In this document: one piece after another, positions 33,826-41,576 of the stretch | Position numbering within the stretch: the stretch's first letter is position 1 | Layout of the letters: every line of letters starts with the position of its first letter | NCBI RefSeq assembly: GCF_001429505.1 | Contig: NZ_LMJW01000018.1 | Span: forward strand, 148,002-212,001 | Origin: Allobosea sp. Root483D1 | GTDB lineage: Bacteria; Pseudomonadota; Alphaproteobacteria; Rhizobiales; Beijerinckiaceae | Length of the DNA: 64,000 nucleotides | Direction of reading: 5' to 3' | Program-made: the position numbers and the translations under genes | The notes under the pieces: model-generated | What the model was told of the DNA's origin: nothing | The model's input: only the letters and a program-made list of their open reading frames with translations | Databases searched by the model: none

Positions 33826-34821
33826 TTACTTCTTCGCTTCCGGCTTGGCCGGCGGATTCGGGTCCTTCGAGAAGCTGCGGAAGACCATGTCGGGCGAGGA
33901 GGTGTTGTGACGCGAATGGGTGGCGCGGCCCATCCAGACATCGGTCGCCTTGCCGCCGGTGAAGGGCATCAGCGCCTCCTCGCGCCAGCCCTTGGCGCCG
34001 GGTTCGCGGATGGCGATGCGGGCGACGTCGTTGTTGAACTCGGTGACGTACATCGAGCGCAGCGCGGCGAAGGCCTTGCCGCCGGCGACCGGCTTATCGA
34101 GCACGGCGTCGAGCACCATGCGGTTCTCATCGACGCTGTCGAGCTTCAGCGTGCCCGAGCTGCCATCCTTGAAAGCGAGATTGAAGGAGAGCGTCTTTGG
34201 ATCGAAGGCGATCTCCTTGATATTCACCACCGGCCGGGCGCCGTCCTGCTCAACCGGGCCGAACAGGAAGGAGGAGCCGTAGGCCGCGGCCGAAAGTTGC
34301 TGCGGCGGCAGCGGGCGGACACGCCAGTAGCCATCCTGCGGATAGACGACCAGCACCTCGTAGGAGCCGGTCTTGCCGAGCTTCCAGAGCTGGACGAGAT
34401 GCAGGCCCTTCTCGACGCGGTCGCCGACCCGGAAGGTCGTCTCGGCCGGGCGCCAGAAGCTCTCGAAGGTGTAGCCGACGAGCCAGTACTCGATGCTCTC
34501 GTAGAAGGTGATGCGCTGCGGCGGCACCGGCGCCTTGAAGACGGGATCGCCGGTCATGTCGCAATCGGTCCAGTCGGCGTCCCAGTTGTCGCGCAGCAGG
34601 CCGGCGATATAGGCCGGATGCGCGGCCTCGATGCGGAAGCGACGGACCTCCGGCGAGATCGCCTTGATGGTGACGTTGTCCTTCTCGGCGCAGGCGACCT
34701 GCTCCGACTCGTTCTTGACCTCGACGGCGACGTCGCCGGCGGCATGGGCTGCCATGGCGGAGGCAAGGAGAGCAAATGGAACCAGGAAGGTGCGCAGCCG
34801 CGCGGACAGGGTCGTCATCAT
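33826..34821 (-). CDS. exported protein of unknown function in the opgH cluster
   Basis: A 331-residue protein with a signal peptide (LSARLRTFLVPFALLASAMA, cleavage near AAHA). I do not recognise the domain. The mature part is mainly beta-rich (TIKAISPEVRRFRIEAAHPA, FRVGDRVEKGLHLVQLWK, GYWRVRPLPPQQLSAAAYGS), with one Cys pair candidate at CAEKD and WTDCDM, and ends in a Pro/Lys tail. No OpgG-like similarity is evident. The start is ATG 34821 (or 34818), four bases from the upstream methyltransferase stop, so it is in the opgH-FkbM operon and probably acts in the periplasm on the same polymer. Confidence 0.78.
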   Translation of the reverse strand: MMTTLSARLRTFLVPFALLASAMAAHAAGDVAVEVKNESEQVACAEKDNVTIKAISPEVRRFRIEAAHPAYIAGLLRDNWDADWTDCDMTGDPVFKAPVPPQRITFYESIEYWLVGYTFESFWRPAETTFRVGDRVEKGLHLVQLWKLGKTGSYEVLVVYPQDGYWRVRPLPPQQLSAAAYGSSFLFGPVEQDGARPVVNIKEIAFDPKTLSFNLAFKDGSSGTLKLDSVDENRMVLDAVLDKPVAGGKAFAALRSMYVTEFNNDVARIAIREPGAKGWREEALMPFTGGKATDVWMGRATHSRHNTSSPDMVFRSFSKDPNPPAKPEAKK

Positions 34822-34825
34822 CGGA

Positions 34826-35584
34826 TCAGCCTTGCAAAAGGGCGTAGACATCGCCTGAGTTCGCATCATGTGGCAGTTCGCGGATATAGCCGGCCATCGC
34901 CGCGGCGGGAACAGCTTCGGCGAAGGCGAGCGTCTGGCTCTCGCCCAGTGCGACATTGAAGCGGTAGGGGCCGAGCGCCGCGAGCCTGGCGAGACAGGCT
35001 TGCGCGACATCGCGCTGGATCGTGGTGAACTCGAAGGAGAGGGCGGGCGGCGTCTGGCTGAGCCCGGCGAGCACATGTGCCTCGAAGCCCTCGACATCGA
35101 TCTTGACGAAGGCGGGCAGGCCGTATTCGCCGATCAGTGCATCGAGCGTGGTGCAAGGCACGGTGAGCTCGCGATCCCAGATCTGCTCGCCCCAGCCTTC
35201 CTGGCCGTGAGCCGCATCGACGAACTCGGCCGAGAGGGTCGAGACGGTCGGGTTGGCGCTGTTGATCCGGAGCGTTGCCGTGCCCTCGCTGTCGCCGCAG
35301 GCGGCCTCGACCAGCGTCACCTTGGGATCGCGGCCGTGGATAAGGCGCAGCGCCCTTGCCGGGCCGGGCTGAGGTTCGAGCGCAACGACGCGGGCCCCTA
35401 ACCGGCGGAAGGAGGAGATGCGGTCGCCGACATGGGCGCCAATGTCGAAGGCGAGGTCGCCCGGCCGCAGGAAGCGCGCATAGAGCGAGTCCATGGCGAC
35501 CTTGCGGACATGGTCGCCATGGTAGACGCGCAGCGAGCGCGCCAGGCTCTTTGCGGTGCCCTGGGGGTACGCGACCGGCTTCAT
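34826..35584 (-). CDS. FkbM family SAM-dependent methyltransferase
   Basis: A 252-residue class I methyltransferase. SAM-binding motif I is FDIGAHVGDRISSFRRLGAR, followed by VVALEPQP, and the FkbM signature VKIDVEGFEAHVLAGL. Members methylate sugars or polyketides; the enzyme here probably modifies a glucan or related saccharide. It is coupled to opgH (ATGA overlap with its stop) and precedes the exported protein by four bases. It has no signal peptide, so it acts in the cytoplasm. Confidence 0.87.
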   Translation of the reverse strand: MKPVAYPQGTAKSLARSLRVYHGDHVRKVAMDSLYARFLRPGDLAFDIGAHVGDRISSFRRLGARVVALEPQPGPARALRLIHGRDPKVTLVEAACGDSEGTATLRINSANPTVSTLSAEFVDAAHGQEGWGEQIWDRELTVPCTTLDALIGEYGLPAFVKIDVEGFEAHVLAGLSQTPPALSFEFTTIQRDVAQACLARLAALGPYRFNVALGESQTLAFAEAVPAAAMAGYIRELPHDANSGDVYALLQG

Positions 35585-37404
35585 CGGGTGTCGCCGCCCT
35601 GGATCGCGACGATCTCGGCCGGCGGGTCGAAATCCTCGGGGATGCCGCAGAGACCCGAGCGGACGAACAGGGCGCCCAGCGCCGGCGCTGCGGTCAGCAT
35701 CGCGAAGGGGATGGCGAGGAGATAGCCGGCAGTCAGCGGCAGCGACCAGACCAGCACGGCCGGCGACAGTACGGCGAGCGTGCCGAAGATGTAGATTCCA
35801 AACAGCAGATGCGGCCAGAGGCCGGCGAAGGCGGTGGCGAAGGAGAGGGCATGGGCATCGCGGGCCTGGCCGTTCCAGCCGATCTTCGCCTTGCCGAAGG
35901 CGAGGCCGATCATGAACAGCGTGGTCCGGAAGGTCGAGACCGCGCCCTGCAGGAAGGCGAAGACGACCTCGATCAGCGAGGAGACGACGAAGCGCAAGGT
36001 GCCGCCATAGCGCTTCGTGCCATCCTTGGTCAGCAGGATGTCGGCGAAGCCGGCGAGCTTGGGCGACAGGTACATCGCGAAGAACAGCACATAGAGGAAG
36101 GCGGCGAAGCCGGCGGGGTAATCGGCGATTGCGCGATCCTCCAGCACCTTCAACGGCAGGAGCGCGATCATCAGCGTCCAGGCCGGGAGGCCGATGAACA
36201 TCAGGATCGCCCAGGCGAGCTGGAAGCGGCTCATCGCCTTGAGGTCGGGAATGTCCATGATCTTCAGATACTGCAGATTGCCGAGGCACCAGCGCAGGTC
36301 GCGCCGGGCGAATTCGAGCATGGTCGGCGGGTTCTCCTCCCAGCTGCCCGCCTCGACCGGGAGCACGCGGACCTCGTAGCCGGCGCGGCGCATCAGGGTC
36401 GCCTCGACCTGGTCGTGGCTCATGATGGGACCGCCGAGCGGCGGCCCGCCCGGCACGGTCGGCAGATGGCAATGGTCGCGGAAGGGCGCGATCCGCACCA
36501 TGGCGTTGTGGCCCCAGAACGGACCGCAATCGCCGATCCACCAGGCCGAGCCCATGGTGTAGGGCCGCATGCCGTGGCGCATGCCGAACTGGAAGATGCG
36601 GGCGAAGGCCGATTTGCTCGGCATGCCGACGACGAGGCTCTGCAGGATGCCGAGCTTCGGATAGGCCTGCATCATCCGGGCGAGGGCGAGGATGGCTCGC
36701 CCCGACATCACGGAGTCGGCGTCGAGCGGCAGCATCAGCTCATAGCGATCGCCCCAGCGCTCGCAGAAATCGCGGACATTGCCGGCCTTGTAGCCGGCAT
36801 TGTCGCTGCGGCGGCGATAGACGACGGTGCAGTCCTCGCCCGCATCGCGGGAGAGCTCGGCCGCAAGCGCTTCCTCGCGAGCCGCGACCTCCGAGTCATT
36901 TGTGTCGGAGAGCACGAAATAATCGAACCAGCCGCCCTCGCCGGTGGCGTTGACACTTTCCTTGACGATACGCAGCCGCGCGAAGGCGCGGGCCGGGTCC
37001 TCGTTGCGCAGCGTCATCAGCACGGCGGTGCGGATTGTGAGCGGCGTCTTTGCCTCGCCGGCGGCTGCGAAGGGCGCGACCTGATCGAGTCCGTCCTCCG
37101 TGCCGTGCAGGAGCCAGAGCCCGATCACGGCGTTCCAGAAGCCGAGCACGGTCCAGGGTGCGCCGAACAGGAAGGCGATGAAGATCGCGATATCGGCAAG
37201 GCTCCAGCCGCCGGCCGAGAGCACGCGCGCCAGGCCGTAAAGCAGGCCCGCGAGGGTTACGAGATTCAGGGCCGCGACGAGCCAGCGCCGCGCCAGCAAG
37301 GTGGAGAAGGACTGCAGCCCCGCCGGCGTCAGCCTGGTGTCCTCTTGCGCCGCCGCCTGGAACGTGGTCGGAGCGGGACGCTGGTTCATGGCGGTTTCCG
37401 TCAT
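35581..37404 (-). CDS. opgH: OpgH/MdoH family glucan glucosyltransferase
   Basis: A 607-residue inner-membrane processive GT2 that polymerises UDP-glucose to the beta-glucan backbone of osmoregulated periplasmic glucans and exports it. Visible features are an N-terminal pair of membrane segments, the metal/nucleotide Asp in LPLDADSVMSG, the conserved MGSAWWIGDCGPFWGHNAMV, IMSHDQVEATLMRRAG, and the RRDLRWCLGNLQ motif, then several C-terminal helices. E. coli OpgH is longer (847). No opgG partner is adjacent; instead an FkbM methyltransferase and a novel exported protein follow. ATG 37404 (or 37389) is likely. Confidence 0.9.
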   Translation of the reverse strand: MTETAMNQRPAPTTFQAAAQEDTRLTPAGLQSFSTLLARRWLVAALNLVTLAGLLYGLARVLSAGGWSLADIAIFIAFLFGAPWTVLGFWNAVIGLWLLHGTEDGLDQVAPFAAAGEAKTPLTIRTAVLMTLRNEDPARAFARLRIVKESVNATGEGGWFDYFVLSDTNDSEVAAREEALAAELSRDAGEDCTVVYRRRSDNAGYKAGNVRDFCERWGDRYELMLPLDADSVMSGRAILALARMMQAYPKLGILQSLVVGMPSKSAFARIFQFGMRHGMRPYTMGSAWWIGDCGPFWGHNAMVRIAPFRDHCHLPTVPGGPPLGGPIMSHDQVEATLMRRAGYEVRVLPVEAGSWEENPPTMLEFARRDLRWCLGNLQYLKIMDIPDLKAMSRFQLAWAILMFIGLPAWTLMIALLPLKVLEDRAIADYPAGFAAFLYVLFFAMYLSPKLAGFADILLTKDGTKRYGGTLRFVVSSLIEVVFAFLQGAVSTFRTTLFMIGLAFGKAKIGWNGQARDAHALSFATAFAGLWPHLLFGIYIFGTLAVLSPAVLVWSLPLTAGYLLAIPFAMLTAAPALGALFVRSGLCGIPEDFDPPAEIVAIQGGDTR

Positions 37405-37445
37405 GGGCTCATCAGGCTGGCGGGGAACGGCGCGGAGGGCGATGC

Positions 37446-38444
37446 GTGGTAAAGCCGGCAATTGCAAACGAAGCAAGCGGAGAGACGCAGGCGACCGCGC
37501 TCTGGTATGCCGCCGCGCGTGAATGCGTCCTGAACACGGAAGAGCTGCCGCTGCCCGGGCCGGGCGAGTGCCTTGTGCGCACGCTCTGGAGCGGCATCAG
37601 CCGCGGCACCGAGCGGCTGGTCTTCGAGGGCCGGGTTCCCGAGAGCGAATATGAGCGCATGCGAGCCCCCCTCCAGCAGGGCGCGTTCCCGTTTCCGGTG
37701 AAATACGGCTACTGCGCCGTCGGCATGGTGGATGCGGGCCCGGCCGAGCTGCTCGGCAGGACTGTGTTCTGCCTGCATCCGCATCAGGACCACTTCGTCG
37801 TGCCGACGGACCGCGTGGCCATGGTGCCGGAAGGCCTTCCGGCCAGGCGTGCCGTGCTCGCCGCGAACATGGAAACCGCGCTCAATGCGCATTGGGATGC
37901 CGGCTCCGGCCCGGCCGACCGGATCGTCGTGGTCGGCGGCGGCGTGCTCGGCCTGCTCGTTGCGTATATCGCGGCAAGGCTGCCGGGCGCCGAGGTGACG
38001 CTGGTCGATCTCGACGAGAGCCGAGCCGGGCTTGCGGAGGCGCTGGGCTGCCGGTTCGCGCTGCCGACGCACTGCCCGCAGGATGCCGACCTTGTCTTCC
38101 ATGCCAGCGCCAGCGCTGCCGGTCTCGCCACGGCGATCGGCGCAGCCGGGTTCGAAGCACGGATCGTCGAGTTGAGCTGGTATGGCGAGGGCAGCGTAGC
38201 GGCGCCGCTCGGTGGCGCCTTCCATGCCCGGCGCCTGCAACTCGTCTCCTCGCAGGTCGGGCAGGTCTCGCCGTCGCGGCGGGCGCGCTTCGATTATGCG
38301 CGACGGGCCAATGCGGCGCTGGCGCTGCTGGCTGACGCGCGGCTCGATGCGCTGATCACGGACGAGATCGCGTTCAGGGATGCGCCTGCGCGATTGCCCG
38401 CGCTGTTCGCCGGCGCAGGGCTGACGGCGGTCCTGCGCTATTGA
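37446..38444 (+). CDS. non-zinc MDR superfamily dehydrogenase
   Basis: A 332-residue medium-chain dehydrogenase/reductase. The N-terminus carries LWSGISRGTERLVFEG in place of the catalytic-Cys segment of zinc enzymes, and KYGYCAVG replaces GHE, so neither zinc site is present. The nucleotide-binding part has VVVGGGVLGLLVAY and TLVDLDESR (an acidic residue, thus NAD). It resembles the family called zinc-binding alcohol dehydrogenase in annotation only. GTG 37446 is chosen because of GGAGGG six bases upstream. It heads the cluster with the PTPS-like, GT4 and methyltransferase genes and is divergent from opgH (41-base gap). Confidence 0.84.
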   Translation: MVKPAIANEASGETQATALWYAAARECVLNTEELPLPGPGECLVRTLWSGISRGTERLVFEGRVPESEYERMRAPLQQGAFPFPVKYGYCAVGMVDAGPAELLGRTVFCLHPHQDHFVVPTDRVAMVPEGLPARRAVLAANMETALNAHWDAGSGPADRIVVVGGGVLGLLVAYIAARLPGAEVTLVDLDESRAGLAEALGCRFALPTHCPQDADLVFHASASAAGLATAIGAAGFEARIVELSWYGEGSVAAPLGGAFHARRLQLVSSQVGQVSPSRRARFDYARRANAALALLADARLDALITDEIAFRDAPARLPALFAGAGLTAVLRY

Positions 38445-38454
38445 TCTTTTCCCG

Positions 38455-38565
38455 GGTCATCCCGGACAAGCGGCAAAGCCGCGCCGATCCGGGATCCATT
38501 CCGGAGCCTTCCCGATTGGGGTTCCGGAATGGGTCCCGGGTCTCCCTTCGGTCGCCCGGGACGAC
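38455..38565. repeat. intergenic repeat inside the MDR/PTPS cluster
   Basis: Repeat of the TCATCCCGGACAAGCGGC type: arms GTCATCCCGGAC and GCCCGGGACGAC with an inner GGATCCATTCC/GGAATGGGTCC pair. It occupies 111 of the 188 bases between the MDR and PTPS-like genes; the PTPS-like gene then has its own strong ribosome binding site. Confidence 0.8.
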
Positions 38566-38632
38566 ACGCGTCGTGGAGGGTAGGCAGAAGCGCGGCAGGG
38601 GCTTAAGCAAGCTGCGCTGAAGGAGACCGCCC

Positions 38633-39034
38633 ATGTTTTCCGTCGAAGTCCGCGATCGCATCATGATCGGCCATTCGCTGCCTGATCCGTTCTTCGGCCC
38701 GGCGCAGGCGATGCACGGCGCGACCTTCGTCGTCGACGTCGCCTTCTTCCGTGAGAATCTCACCCGTCAGAACGTCGTGGTCGATATCGGCGCGGCGCTC
38801 TCCGTGCTGAACCAGACGCTGAAGCCGCTGAACTACCAGAATCTGGATGCCCTGCCGCAGTTCGCGGGCGTGCTGACCACCACCGAATTCCTCTGCAAAT
38901 ACATCTTCGACGCGATGGCGGCCGCGGCGCGCTCCGGCAAGCTCGGGGCGGACGCCGCCGATCTCGCCAAGATCCGTGTGACGCTGCACGAGACCGACCT
39001 GGCCAGGGCAAGCTATGAGGGCGCGCTCGCGTGA
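38633..39034 (+). CDS. 6-pyruvoyltetrahydropterin synthase-like protein with substituted active site
   Basis: A 133-residue T-fold protein of the PTPS/QueD family; in QueD and PTPS these enzymes act on dihydroneopterin triphosphate. By eye against E. coli QueD: His14 and His28 match two zinc ligands, but the third is Ala30 (MHGATF instead of HGH), and the catalytic Cys position is Ala24. LNYQNLD replaces LDHxxLN, so Asp70 and His71 are Asn67 and Tyr68. Glu120, which holds the pterin ring, is kept (TLHETD). Ribosome binding site AAGGAG is seven bases upstream. It overlaps the GT4 start (GTGA). Chemistry is therefore unlikely to be standard; it may bind a pterin. Confidence 0.84.
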   Translation: MFSVEVRDRIMIGHSLPDPFFGPAQAMHGATFVVDVAFFRENLTRQNVVVDIGAALSVLNQTLKPLNYQNLDALPQFAGVLTTTEFLCKYIFDAMAAAARSGKLGADAADLAKIRVTLHETDLARASYEGALA

Positions 39035-40083
39035 GCGAGATCGTCTTCGCCATTCCCGGCGACCTCTCGCTGCCGACCGGCGGCTATGCTTACGACCGGC
39101 GGCTCCTGGCGGAATGGCACGAGATGGGCGTCGCGGCGCGCCATCTGCCGCTCCCGGGTGGTTTCCCGACACCGAACGAGGTCGATCTCGCCGAAACCGG
39201 CCGGGCGATCCTGTCGCAGCCCTATGACAGCGTGCTGCTGATCGACGGCCTCGCCTATGGCGCCTTCCCTGAGAGCATCGCGGCCGGGCTGGCCGGGCGC
39301 GTCGTCGCGCTGGTACATCATCCGCTCGGATTGGAAACGGGCCTGCCGCCGGTGCAGGCGGCGGAGTTCGTCAGGCGCGAGACGGCGGCCTTGCGTTATG
39401 CGGCTGCTGTCATCGCCTCCAGCGAGACGACCAAGCGCCTGCTCGTCGCCGATTTCGCCGTGCCGGCGGAACGCATCACGGTTGCCGAGCCGGGTGTCGA
39501 CCCGGCGGAGCGGGCAACCGGTTCCGGAGGCAGCGAGAGCGTCGAATTGCTCGCCGTCGGCTCGCTCGTGCCGCGCAAGGGCTATGACGTTCTGATCGCG
39601 GCGCTGGCGGGGCTGGCTGACAAGCCATGGCGCCTGACCATCGTCGGCGCTGATGATCGCGCACCTGCGACCACAGCTGCTTTGAAGACCCAGATTGCCG
39701 CCGCCGGGCTGTCCGAGCGGATCAGGCTCACGGGTGCGCTTCGGCAGGGCGAACTCGACGCGGCCTATGTCAGGGCCGATCTCTTCGTCATGCCGTCGTT
39801 GTTCGAGGGCTACGGCATGGTGCTGACCGAGGCGCTGGCGCGCGGCCTGCCGATCCTGTGCACCACGGGCGGAGCCGCTGCCGAGACGGCTCCCGACGAG
39901 GCTGCATTGAAGGTCCCGCCGGGCGATGTCGCGGCACTGCGTGCCGGGCTGGCACGGTTGTTGGATGATCGGGACGAGCGTCGGCGCCGCGCCGACGCGG
40001 CCTGGCATGCAGCCGGCGCATTGCCGCGCTGGCGGCGGACTGCGACGATCGTCGCTGAAGTTTGTGCGAAGGTATCCCCATGA
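39031..40083 (+). CDS. GT4 family glycosyltransferase
   Basis: A 350-residue GT-B glycosyltransferase (group 1) that transfers an activated sugar with retention. The C-terminal nucleotide-sugar domain has LLAVGSLVPRKGYDVLIAAL and the EX7E motif in FEGYGMVLTEALARGLPIL. The N-terminal domain begins with a FAIPGDLSLPTGGYAYDRRLL Rossmann-like segment that includes a Gly-rich acceptor loop. Cytosolic; no membrane segment. The GTG start overlaps the PTPS-like stop, and its own TGA overlaps the methyltransferase ATG, so all three are co-translated. The acceptor may be the product of the preceding gene. Confidence 0.88.
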   Translation: MSEIVFAIPGDLSLPTGGYAYDRRLLAEWHEMGVAARHLPLPGGFPTPNEVDLAETGRAILSQPYDSVLLIDGLAYGAFPESIAAGLAGRVVALVHHPLGLETGLPPVQAAEFVRRETAALRYAAAVIASSETTKRLLVADFAVPAERITVAEPGVDPAERATGSGGSESVELLAVGSLVPRKGYDVLIAALAGLADKPWRLTIVGADDRAPATTAALKTQIAAAGLSERIRLTGALRQGELDAAYVRADLFVMPSLFEGYGMVLTEALARGLPILCTTGGAAAETAPDEAALKVPPGDVAALRAGLARLLDDRDERRRRADAAWHAAGALPRWRRTATIVAEVCAKVSP

Positions 40084-40919
40084 GCGGCTTTTCTCCCGAC
40101 TGGCTGGCTTTGCGCGAACCGGCCGACCATGCCGCGCGCAATCCGCAGGTGCTCGCTGCAGTCGGCTCGACCTTTGCCGGACGGCAATCGCTTTCGGTCG
40201 TCGATCTCGGATGTGGTGCCGGCTCGAACCTGCGTGGCAGCTACAGCGCGCTGCCCGTGCGCCAGCACTGGACGCTCGTCGATGCCGATTCGCGCCTCTT
40301 GTCCGTCGCCCGGCGCAAGCTCACCGAATGGGCCGACGAGGCGCAGGAGCAGGGCGAGGAGATCGTCTTGCACAAGGACGACAAGACGCTGACGGTCGAT
40401 TTCCGCCAGGCCGACCTGACCAAGGAGCTCGAATGGGTGCTCGGCTGGCAGCCGGATCTGGTCACGGCCGCGGCGCTGTTCGATCTCGCCTCGGCACGCT
40501 GGCTCGAACGTTTCGTCGCCTCGCTCGTCAGCATGCGGCTGCCGCTCTACACCGTGCTGACCTATGACGGGCGCGAGAGCTGGGAGCCGACACACCCGGA
40601 AGACCAGCGCATGCTCACGGCCTTCCATCATCACCAGCGCACGGACAAGGGCTTCGGCCCGGCGGCCGGCCCCGATGCCACCGAGGCGCTGGCCCAAGCC
40701 TTCCGCAAGGCAGGCACGGCGGTCACGGTCGGTGAAAGCCCGTGGCAGCTCGAAGCGAGCCAGCCCGACCTGATCCGCGAGCTAGCGGCGGGTATCGCTG
40801 CCGCCGTTGGCGAGACCGGGCATGTCGCATCGGAGGCGATCGCCGCCTGGCTGGAGGCCAAGCGCGGCGCGGTCTCGGTACGCATCGGCCATCAGGACCT
40901 GTGGGCACGGCCGGTGTGA
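40080..40919 (+). CDS. class I SAM-dependent methyltransferase
   Basis: A 279-residue methyltransferase with SAM motif I VVDLGCGAGSNLRG, an acidic residue after the next strand (TLVDADSRLL), and a downstream PDLVTAAALFDLAS segment. The rest is typical of the small-molecule group. ATG 40080 overlaps the GT4 stop (ATGA). Substrate unknown; the operon order suggests it methylates the same compound that is glycosylated. Confidence 0.86.
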   Translation: MSGFSPDWLALREPADHAARNPQVLAAVGSTFAGRQSLSVVDLGCGAGSNLRGSYSALPVRQHWTLVDADSRLLSVARRKLTEWADEAQEQGEEIVLHKDDKTLTVDFRQADLTKELEWVLGWQPDLVTAAALFDLASARWLERFVASLVSMRLPLYTVLTYDGRESWEPTHPEDQRMLTAFHHHQRTDKGFGPAAGPDATEALAQAFRKAGTAVTVGESPWQLEASQPDLIRELAAGIAAAVGETGHVASEAIAAWLEAKRGAVSVRIGHQDLWARPV

Positions 40920-40965
40920 GGCCATTGCCAATCATGCCGAATTCGGCCATGCCGCGAACCCGACC

Positions 40966-41466
40966 ATGACCTCGCTTCCCCTCACCATTCGCCAGGAACT
41001 GCCGGGCGACGCAGCGGCGATCGAACGCCTGCACGAGCGCGCCTTCGGACCGGGCCGCTTCGCGCGGACGGCTTTTCGTCTACGTGAGGGCGCGCCGCCC
41101 GATCCGGCACTCTCCTTCGCCAGCCATGTCGGCACCTTTCTGGTCGGCGCGGTCCGGGTGACGCCCATCCTCGCCGGTGGCGCGCCGGCGTTGATGCTCG
41201 GCCCGCTGACCGTCGATCCAGCCTTCGACGGGCGGGGCATCGGGGCGGCGCTGATGAACGCGGCGATCGAGGCGGCGCGCGAGCACGGCCATGATCTGAT
41301 CCTGCTGGTGGGGGATGCGCCCTATTACGCCCGCTTCGGCTTCAAGCCGGTGAAGCCGGGCCAGCTCGTGCTGCCCGGCCCGGCCGATCCGGGGCGGTTC
41401 CTGGCGCTGGAGCTGAAGGACGGCGTGCTGGCACAGCGCAGCGGCGCGGTGGCGGCGCTGCGCTGA
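40966..41466 (+). CDS. GNAT family N-acetyltransferase (YhbS-like)
   Basis: A 166-residue acetyltransferase. Motif A is LTVDPAFDGRGIGAALMNAA (acetyl-CoA pyrophosphate loop), preceded by LGPL, and motif B-like ILLVGDAPYYARFGFKPV follows. This pattern matches the YhbS family. ATG 40966 is taken because the domain starts right after it; the ribosome site is weak. The gene follows the methyltransferase by 46 bases and may be the last gene of that transcript or separate. Substrate unknown. Confidence 0.86.
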   Translation: MTSLPLTIRQELPGDAAAIERLHERAFGPGRFARTAFRLREGAPPDPALSFASHVGTFLVGAVRVTPILAGGAPALMLGPLTVDPAFDGRGIGAALMNAAIEAAREHGHDLILLVGDAPYYARFGFKPVKPGQLVLPGPADPGRFLALELKDGVLAQRSGAVAALR

Positions 41467-41473
41467 TCAAGGC

Positions 41474-41568
41474 GTCATTCTCGGGCTTGACCCGAAAATC
41501 TCCTGACCAGAAGGCGCAGACCAGAGCCACATTCAGCCTGAGATGCTCGGGTCAAGCCCGAGCATGAC
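41474..41568. repeat. intergenic repeat, GTCATTCTCGGG family
   Basis: Right arm hairpin ATGCTCGGG-TCAAG-CCCGAGCAT is perfect, as in 27430-27537. The left end starts GTCATTCTCGGG, here followed by CTTGACCCG. It separates the GNAT gene from the convergent envelope cluster. Confidence 0.8.
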
Positions 41569-41576
41569 GGTGGTGG

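Noticed and set aside
35356-37452. 698-codon + frame over opgH
   Set aside because: Antisense shadow; the opgH catalytic motifs are on the other strand.
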